15,810 nucleotides of DNA from Clostridiales bacterium (GTDB taxonomy: Bacteria > Bacillota_A > Clostridia > Oscillospirales > Oscillospiraceae): assembly GCA_014799485.1 (NCBI GenBank), contig JAAVHY010000003.1, positions 1 to 15,810 on the forward strand, written 5' to 3'. The notes below the pieces were generated by a model that was not told where the DNA came from, searched no databases, and saw only the letters and a list, made by a program, of their open reading frames with translations. The position numbers were made by a program, and so were the translations under genes. Shown piece by piece: positions 7,520 to 11,914 of the stretch (position 1 is the first letter of the stretch; every line of letters starts with the position of its first letter).

Positions 7520-7927
7520 ATGGAACTGGAACTGACGCGCAAGCAGCTTCGCCGGCTGCTGGACATGGTGTACATCGGCAACTGGATCCTCAACTCCACC
7601 CGGGGGGAGGACCGGTTCAAGGACTACGACGAGGTGGAGAGCCTGCTGTTCGCCCGTGCCGCCCAGGAGGGTATGCCCACCCTGTCCGAGACCTACCAGG
7701 GGGAGGTCATCCCCTCCCGGGCCTTCGCCGAGGGCGGCATCCATGAGGCCATCATGGAGTATGAGAACAACGTCTTTTTTGAGATCCTGGCGGAAGACCT
7801 GGCCCGCCGGGATATGGACGACGTCCCCATCGACGAGAGCAACTATGACGAGCTTGCCCAGCGCATTGACGCCTATATCGACGAATTCGAGGCCCACGGC
7901 ACCGACAATATCACCGTAGATTGTTAG
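7520..7927 (+). CDS. Small acidic protein of unknown function
   Basis: 135 residues. ATG 7520 was chosen because AAGGAGGG (7506-7513) sits six bases upstream; a GTG at 7493 coincides with the predicted transcription start. I do not recognise the family. The protein is soluble, with no signal peptide or membrane segment, and strongly acidic after residue ~45. The N-terminus (ELTRKQLRRLLDMVYIGNW) looks like an amphipathic helix. A mixed middle contains DEVESLLFARAAQEG and EGGIHEAIMEYENNVFFEIL. The C-terminal part, DELAQRIDAYIDEFEA, looks helical. The ending DNITVDC is repeated 75 bp downstream as a diverged copy. The perfect promoter and strong ribosome binding site suggest good expression, apparently as a single gene. 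Confidence 0.8.
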   Translation: MELELTRKQLRRLLDMVYIGNWILNSTRGEDRFKDYDEVESLLFARAAQEGMPTLSETYQGEVIPSRAFAEGGIHEAIMEYENNVFFEILAEDLARRDMDDVPIDESNYDELAQRIDAYIDEFEAHGTDNITVDC

Positions 7928-8003
7928 GATTGGCGCCCGCCCTTGCAGGGCGGGTGACAAAAATTGGGTTTCCACACCGGCAATATCACCGTAGACTGCT
8001 GAG
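7901..8003 (+). repeat. Duplicated gene tail (second copy is a coding remnant)
   Basis: The end of the 135-residue gene (accg-caatatcaccgtaga, then Asp-Cys-stop at 7916-7927) recurs about 75 bp downstream, where 7981-7995 is identical to 7906-7920. The second copy reads HTGNITVDC then TGA. Differences are one GAC to GGC change, synonymous GAT/GAC and TGT/TGC changes, and a TAG to TGA swap. That pattern suggests the second copy was once a functional gene end. Between the copies is a small hairpin (7936-7954) with an 8-bp GC stem and no clear T tract. Confidence 0.7.
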
Positions 8004-8022
8004 ACGGCCAAAAAAACGAACA

Positions 8023-8058
8023 GGCCCGCGTGCTTGACGCACGCGGGCCCGTATTTTT
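8023..8058. terminator. Bidirectional intrinsic terminator
   Basis: An 11-bp stem (8023-8033 with 8039-8049) and loop TTGAC, followed by T5 for the + strand (8054-8058). An A run at 8010-8016 upstream serves as the T tract for the minus strand. It separates the small acidic gene from the convergent dipeptidase gene. Confidence 0.85.
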
Positions 8059-8073
8059 CGCGCAAACGCTTTC

Positions 8074-9744
8074 TTACAGCCCCTCCACGAAGGAGTAGGG
8101 CACATAGGTCACGCCGTTGATGAGGACGGCGTCCTCCCCGTTCACGGGGACGGTCTTGGTCACATCGCCCTTGGTGATGACGGCGGCCTTGGCCTCGGCG
8201 TCCCAGGTGACGGTGTAGCCCTTGGCCTCGGCGGCGGTGCGCAGGGGCACGTTGGGCACGAAAGCCTTCCAGCGGCTGGCCGCGTAGCCGGCGTTCCGGC
8301 TCACCAGGGTCAGCAGCTCGCCGTACAGCACATCGGACTTCTTCAGCACGTCGCTGTAGACATTGGCCAGGTCGGCGTTCACATAGTCCACCGCGGCGGC
8401 GGGGTCGGTCTCGGCCAGGGCCTTGAGCTCCGCCAGCTTGGCGGGCATCTGGGTGATGAAGGCCTCCTCCTGGATTTTCCAGAAGTTCTGGACCCCCTCG
8501 TTATAGAGGACCCGGTTGGTGTCGGCCAGACCGCAGATCCGTTTGAAGGCCCAATAGGCGCTGTCGGAGCTGTAGCTCTCCGAGGCCACCCCGAAGGAGG
8601 CGGGCAGCTGGTCGATGCCGGCGAACTCGGGGATGAACACGCTGTGCTCACCGCCGGCGAAGGCCAGCCAGTTCACAGCGGCGTGGGCGGCGGGCATATC
8701 CTCAAAGAGCTGGATCACGTGGGTGTCGGGGGTGCCGGAGACGGCGATGGCCCGGTTGCCCTCCTGGCCTTCCAGGTTCAGGTCATAGGGGGTGCCCTCG
8801 TACCGGCAGCGGTAGACCTCGAACACGTCCTGGAGGGTGACCTTGTCGTTGTCGGGGGTGTAGAGCAGGGGGTAGAAGGTGTCGTTGTCAAACTCCTCCC
8901 CGGCCAGGGAGGGAGCCAGCAGGTGCATACCGCCCCAGTTCCGCAGGTTGTTGCCCGCGGAGCGCGCGCCGCCACAGACGGACTGGGCGGCCAGAATCTT
9001 GCCGTCCTCGTCCTTCTTGGTGAGTCCGGCCTCCTCCAGCGCCTCGGCGAAGCCCTCGGAGACCACGAAATTCTCGGTGTCCTCGGGGTCGATGGCGCCG
9101 ATCATGAACTGGTTGCCGAACACGGCCACCTGGTCGTCAGGCAGCTTCATGGCCACGTAGTGCTTGCCGCCGTAGATTTCCAGGATCCATGCCTCATGCT
9201 GGTCGGCGATCAGGATGATATTGCCCTCAGCGGAACCGTAAGTGTCCACCGCTCCGCACAGGACCTCCACGGCCTCCTTGGCGGTGGACGCGGTGGCGGC
9301 GGCCAGCGCGGGCAGCACGGCCTCACGCAGACCTTCCTCCACGGTGGGGTCGGCCTCCCGCCAGGCGGCGCAGCCGGAGGCGGACACGGTGCCGGTGATC
9401 GACACGCTCACGTCATTGATGCAGACAGCGGCGTACAGGCCGTCCCCGGCGTCGGGGTGGTCCTCCATCTGGGTGTACCCATGGGTGTGGGTGGGCAGGG
9501 GGTAGGAGAAACCGTTGATCTCGTCCGTCATGACGCGGCCGGCCACGTCAGAGGCCGGGACATAGGTCTGGAGCTTGTCATACACCGCGCCGATGTCCTC
9601 GCACCGGCCGATGATGATGGAGCCGTCGGCGCTCACGTCCTTGCCCACATACAAGCCGGTGCAGGCCAGGGCGCTGCCAAAACTGCTCACCAGCAGGAAG
9701 ACCGCCAAGGCGGCAGTTACGATCCGGATACCATGCTTTTTCAT
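8074..9744 (-). CDS. Secreted C69-family dipeptidase with C-terminal stalk-like domain
   Basis: 556 residues from ATG at 9744, with GAGAGG nine bases upstream. Residues 1-27 are a Sec signal peptide (MKKHG, hydrophobic AALAVFLLVSSFGSA). The mature enzyme would begin at Cys28 in ALACTGLYVGKDVSADGS, the N-terminal nucleophile of C69 Ntn hydrolases; GRCED at 46-50 matches the family's second block (usually RNED). The catalytic domain runs to about residue 490 and should cleave dipeptides outside the membrane. Residues ~505-556 (GYTVTWDAEAKAAVITKG, NGVTYVPYSFVEGL) resemble the copper amine oxidase N-terminal / stalk repeat found on Firmicute surface proteins, apparently a single short copy. No LPXTG or S-layer anchor is seen, so the protein is secreted or loosely attached. 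The start codon overlaps the stop of a short upstream ORF (ATGA). Confidence 0.9.
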   Translation of the reverse strand: MKKHGIRIVTAALAVFLLVSSFGSALACTGLYVGKDVSADGSIIIGRCEDIGAVYDKLQTYVPASDVAGRVMTDEINGFSYPLPTHTHGYTQMEDHPDAGDGLYAAVCINDVSVSITGTVSASGCAAWREADPTVEEGLREAVLPALAAATASTAKEAVEVLCGAVDTYGSAEGNIILIADQHEAWILEIYGGKHYVAMKLPDDQVAVFGNQFMIGAIDPEDTENFVVSEGFAEALEEAGLTKKDEDGKILAAQSVCGGARSAGNNLRNWGGMHLLAPSLAGEEFDNDTFYPLLYTPDNDKVTLQDVFEVYRCRYEGTPYDLNLEGQEGNRAIAVSGTPDTHVIQLFEDMPAAHAAVNWLAFAGGEHSVFIPEFAGIDQLPASFGVASESYSSDSAYWAFKRICGLADTNRVLYNEGVQNFWKIQEEAFITQMPAKLAELKALAETDPAAAVDYVNADLANVYSDVLKKSDVLYGELLTLVSRNAGYAASRWKAFVPNVPLRTAAEAKGYTVTWDAEAKAAVITKGDVTKTVPVNGEDAVLINGVTYVPYSFVEGL

Positions 9745-9866
9745 ATTTCTTGACCTCTCTCCGTTTTTGTGATCATTGTGTGAGTTCCCCGCCGATTGCG
9801 GCGCGGCGAACCTCGTCGGAGCCGTCCCAAGGGATACAGGGGAGCCTCTTTGCACAGAATATTCAT
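9741..9866 (-). CDS. Possible 41-residue leader ORF coupled to the dipeptidase
   Basis: ATG at 9866 follows a purine-rich stretch (GGGAGGGGGAGGAGC, 9867-9881) that can act as a strong ribosome binding site. The ORF starts about 27 bases after the predicted transcription start. It encodes MNILCKEAPLYPLGRLRRG and then an arginine-rich stretch (SPRRNRRGTHT), ending GQEI. Its TGA overlaps the dipeptidase ATG as ATGA, a usual sign of translational coupling. I recognise no homologue. It may be a regulatory upstream ORF or a chance reading frame with a good leader. Confidence 0.4.
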   Translation of the reverse strand: MNILCKEAPLYPLGRLRRGSPRRNRRGTHTMITKTERGQEI

Positions 9867-9899
9867 GCTCCTCCCCCTCCCAAGTGGATTTCGTGAGCC

Positions 9900-9928
9900 A
9901 TTATTGCATAAATATTCATAAATGTCAA
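9900..9928 (-). promoter_or_regulatory. SigmaA-type promoter for the dipeptidase transcript
   Basis: Read on the minus strand: -35 TTGACA (9923-9928), 17-bp spacer, -10 AATAAT (9900-9905). Confidence 0.8.
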
Positions 9929-9950
9929 GCGCATATGCAATAATATTCAT
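9900..9950. promoter_or_regulatory. Operator-like inverted repeat over the dipeptidase promoter
   Basis: A perfect 11-bp inverted repeat, ATTATTGCATA (9900-9910) and TATGCAATAAT (9934-9944), encloses the -35 box and covers the -10 box. AATATTCAT also occurs three times in direct orientation at 9858-9866, 9911-9919 and 9942-9950. A repressor site is the simplest reading; the regulator is not identifiable. Confidence 0.55.
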
Positions 9951-9951
9951 C

Positions 9952-10104
9952 TCAAAAAATGAGGTCGGTATGGTGAAATTGCCATTGCGGCCACAGGTGA
10001 CCCTCTTTCAGTACGACGTTCATTCCGTTGTTCAGCGTCATTTGAGATTTGATTGTCGCCAAAATTTCACCTTCTTTGGGGCATAAAAATGCCGCCCTCT
10101 CCAT
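9952..10104 (-). CDS. Possible 50-residue small protein or conserved intergenic element
   Basis: An open frame from ATG at 10104 to TGA at 9952, in AT-richer DNA than its neighbours. It encodes MERAAFLCPKEGEILATIKS, continues with QMTLNNGMNVVLKEG and ends QWQFHHTDLIF. An in-frame TAA lies five codons upstream. The composition looks protein-like, but there is no ribosome binding site, and the ATG sits inside the terminator hairpin of the gene upstream on the same strand. It may therefore be a gene remnant, a small RNA or a dispersed element. I do not recognise it. Confidence 0.3.
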   Translation of the reverse strand: MERAAFLCPKEGEILATIKSQMTLNNGMNVVLKEGHLWPQWQFHHTDLIF

Positions 10105-10119
10105 TGTCGGAGGGGCAGC
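10083..10119 (-). terminator. Intrinsic terminator of the membrane protein gene
   Basis: On the minus strand, GCTGCCCCTCC pairs with GGAGAGGGCGGC (10091-10119) with one bulged A and a GACAAT loop, followed by ATTTTTATG. It lies 16 bases past the stop codon at 10135. Confidence 0.7.
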
Positions 10120-10134
10120 TTATCACTGTTCATT

Positions 10135-10776
10135 TTATAATTCCGTTACGATTCCCTGTTGGGCGATACGGGGTTTGTACTGCTGGATCAGCTTCATGGC
10201 TTTATACGCAGCCTGAACCTTAAAAGACAAATAATCTATATTTCCATCTTTCAAGTAAGTGAAAATAATAAAATTCTCCACTGTTGTAGACCTCTTCTCC
10301 TTTACCCGGCCCCCGACCATAGCGCCCAGGGGACCAAACAGCGCACCGCCTACGATAGCACCGCCAGCACTGCTGACATAGGTCTTTTGGATCTCGGTGC
10401 TTGTTTTGAGATCCATAGCGGTGATTTTATCATAATTCAGGTTAAATCTGTTTCCACTGCTATAAATGGTGATGCAACCCTCTTCAAAGGATACTGTGCA
10501 AGCCGCGGATTGTGCCAGAGGAAGACCCGCCATGTGTTCCACTTCCAGCATACGGCTGTTTCGCTCTTTCGCCTTTTGCTTCTGCTGCTTGCGTTCCTGC
10601 CGCTCCTCCGGGCTTTTTCCCTTGCGCAGTATCAGCCACAACCCAAGCATCAAGTGCAGGACACCTATGGCCCAACACACACCCGCGCCCAGCGGATCAC
10701 TTACCACGGCGCCATAAACCGACCCCAGTGCCACGAGCAGATAAAAGCCTCCTATGATCCTGCGAAATATCCTCAT
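10135..10776 (-). CDS. Two-helix membrane protein with glycine-rich C-terminal domain, unknown function
   Basis: 213 residues from ATG at 10776, with AGGGGGTG six bases upstream. Two membrane segments (about residues 8-26 and 32-51) are followed by a charged, probably coiled stretch (KSPEERQERKQQKQKAKER, 54-72). A soluble cytoplasmic domain at ~85-200 is rich in predicted beta strands (ACTVSFEEGCITIYSS, FNLNYDKITAMDLKT, ENFIIFTYLKDGNIDYLSFKV), which could be a PH-like fold. Within it, GGAIVGGALFGPLGAMVGG (138-156) is a glycine-zipper-like hydrophobic loop or third membrane segment. I do not recognise a named family. Base composition is less GC-rich than most of the window, so it may be a later arrival. 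It has its own promoter and terminator. Confidence 0.8.
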   Translation of the reverse strand: MRIFRRIIGGFYLLVALGSVYGAVVSDPLGAGVCWAIGVLHLMLGLWLILRKGKSPEERQERKQQKQKAKERNSRMLEVEHMAGLPLAQSAACTVSFEEGCITIYSSGNRFNLNYDKITAMDLKTSTEIQKTYVSSAGGAIVGGALFGPLGAMVGGRVKEKRSTTVENFIIFTYLKDGNIDYLSFKVQAAYKAMKLIQQYKPRIAQQGIVTEL

Positions 10777-10808
10777 ACTGGCACCCCCTTACGGCCTGGA
10801 ATGAAAAT

Positions 10809-10837
10809 ATAATATCATCATATCCAGCGTCTGTCAA
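10809..10837 (-). promoter_or_regulatory. SigmaA-type promoter for the membrane protein gene
   Basis: Read on the minus strand: -35 TTGACA (10832-10837), 17-bp spacer, -10 TATTAT (10809-10814), 33 bases before the ATG. Confidence 0.85.
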
Positions 10838-10990
10838 AGGGAAGCCAGCGTCTTTCCTATCCCCATCCGTTTTCGCCTTGCGGTTCAGCTCCGCCTCTTT
10901 CTCTTTTTCCGCCTTGCCGCGGACATCGATTGAAGCGATGACAAAGGCCCGGTCCTTGATGGGCCGGATGAAGCGGCCAACGGGAGCGGA
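10838..10990 (-). pseudogene. Possible gene remnant beside the tRNA cluster
   Basis: The minus-strand frame through this gap encodes VGRFIRPIKDRAFVIASIDV, then RGKAEKEKEAELNRKAKTDG. Its third codon positions are GC-rich and its composition is protein-like. It has no credible start: the only upstream start codon is a GTG inside the tRNA terminator hairpin. The frame then runs through the promoter and into the next gene. This looks like a coding fragment cut at both ends. No family is recognised. Apart from this and the promoter, 10777-10993 holds nothing I can name. Confidence 0.3.
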
Positions 10991-10993
10991 ACT

Positions 10994-11032
10994 CAAAAGG
11001 AAAGACACGCCGATGGCGTGTCTTTCCTTTTG
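10994..11032 (-). terminator. Terminator of the tRNA operon
   Basis: A perfect 18-bp inverted repeat (10994-11011 and 11015-11032) with a 3-base loop. On the minus strand the stem ends in CTTTTG and its first two bases are the last two (CA) of the tRNA-Lys CCA end. Confidence 0.8.
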
Positions 11033-11106
11033 GTGACCCAGCGGGGACTCGAACCCCGGACCTTCGCCTTAAAAGGGCGTTGCTCTACCAACTGAGCTAC
11101 TGGGTC
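11031..11106 (-). tRNA. tRNA-Lys (anticodon TTT)
   Basis: 76 bases including an encoded CCA. A full cloverleaf can be drawn: acceptor GACCCAG/CTGGGTC, D arm GCTC/GAGC, anticodon loop CTTTTAA, T arm CGGGG-TTCGAGT-CCCCG. It is last in the operon, five bases after tRNA-Gln. Confidence 0.95.
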
Positions 11107-11111
11107 ATATC

Positions 11112-11186
11112 TGGCTGGGATGGCTGGACTCGAACCAGCGAATGCGGGAGTCAAAGTCCCGTGCCTTACCACTTGGCTACACCCCA
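11112..11186 (-). tRNA. tRNA-Gln (anticodon TTG)
   Basis: 75 bases with encoded CCA. Acceptor TGGGGTG/CATCCCA (one G-T pair), anticodon stem CGGGA/TCCCG around loop CTTTGAC, T arm GCTGG-TTCGAGT-CCAGC. The U1-A72 acceptor end fits tRNA-Gln. Confidence 0.95.
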
Positions 11187-11202
11187 ATGTGGAAGTGCGG
11201 CA

Positions 11203-11228
11203 AGGGCCGGAGCGGACGCTCCGGCCCT
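11203..11228 (-). other. Hairpin in the tRNA-His/tRNA-Gln spacer
   Basis: A perfect 11-bp GC-rich stem with a 4-base loop and no T tract. It is more likely a processing or attenuation structure than a full terminator. Confidence 0.6.
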
Positions 11229-11239
11229 CAGCCACCGTA

Positions 11240-11316
11240 TGGGGTGGGTAATGGGGCTCGAACCCACGACACCCGGAACCACAATCCGGTGCTCTGCCAG
11301 CTGAGCTATACCCACC
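11240..11316 (-). tRNA. tRNA-His (anticodon GTG)
   Basis: 77 bases including the extra 5' G (-1) opposite C73, the identity mark of tRNA-His, and encoded CCA. Acceptor GTGGGTA/TACCCAC, anticodon stem CCGGA/TCCGG around TTGTGGT, T arm GTGGG-TTCGAGC-CCCAT. Confidence 0.95.
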
Positions 11317-11416
11317 ATATGCAATTTGCACTGACGGAACGGAAGCGATTGGAGCTACTGCTGTGGACTGTCATTCGCTTACGGCGAACGACCGGTCCCG
11401 CAGCCTTCGGCTGCGT

Positions 11417-11493
<77 letters not shown>

Positions 11494-11710
11494 ATATCAT
11501 GCGCTTTACGGAGCCCCCGCAAGACCGCCGTTCTCCCGCCCTGAAAGGGGCCCCCGCAAAGCCGCCCTTCAAGCCTTGTGGGGAAAGGAGGCGCAGCGGA
11601 GTGAACGAACTCTCCCGCCGTGGGCCGCGCTGCGCGCGGTTTAGGCCTGGGGCAGCGTTGCCGCCTAACGGCTTGCGGGGGAGCGAACGATACGCAGCTT
11701 GCGCCGACGC
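11494..11710 (-). other. Long repeat-containing spacer between tRNA-Gly and tRNA-Arg
   Basis: 217 bases without a gene, unlike the short spacers elsewhere in the operon. cccccgcaa occurs at 11514 and 11551 in one direction, and cttgcggggg at 11672-11681 is the inverse of 11514-11523, so most of the spacer can fold into one long stem-loop. No tRNA or ORF is supported inside it. Confidence 0.6.
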
Positions 11711-11784
11711 TGGAGCGGGTGATGGGAATCGAACCCACGCGACCAGCTTGGAAGGCTGGGATTCTACCATTGAACTACACCCGC
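11711..11784 (-). tRNA. tRNA-Gly (anticodon TCC)
   Basis: 74 bases with encoded CCA. Acceptor GCGGGTG/CACCCGC, anticodon stem CCAGC/GCTGG around CTTCCAA, T loop TTCGATT. First gene of the operon, about 28 bases after the predicted transcription start. Confidence 0.95.
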
Positions 11785-11818
11785 ATAGATGGGCGCATCC
11801 GCAAATGTCAGCCTTGAT

Positions 11819-11847
11819 ATGATAGCATAAAGCCAAACTGTTGTCAA
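11819..11847 (-). promoter_or_regulatory. Promoter of the tRNA operon
   Basis: Read on the minus strand: -35 TTGACA (11842-11847), 17-bp spacer, -10 TATCAT (11819-11824). Confidence 0.85.
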
Positions 11848-11878
11848 TCCCTCCGAAAAAAAAAAGACAAACAGCGCG

Positions 11879-11911
11879 AAAAGCCCGCGCGGCGCCAAGC
11901 CGCGCGGGCTT
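11879..11911 (-). terminator. Terminator after the sensor kinase gene
   Basis: A 13-bp stem (11881-11893 with 11899-11911), loop GCCAA as read on the + strand, followed on the minus strand by T4. It separates the kinase from the tRNA promoter. Confidence 0.85.
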
Positions 11912-11914
11912 CTG

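Noticed and set aside
9972..10071. Terminal inverted repeats (GGTGAAATT / AATTTCACC) of a miniature transposon
   Set aside because: Only 9 bp match, flanks show no target duplication, and such matches are expected in AT-rich DNA.
10697..11008. 103-residue complete gene on the minus strand
   Set aside because: It would start with GTG inside the tRNA terminator and overlap both the promoter and the start of the membrane protein gene. At most the middle is a remnant.
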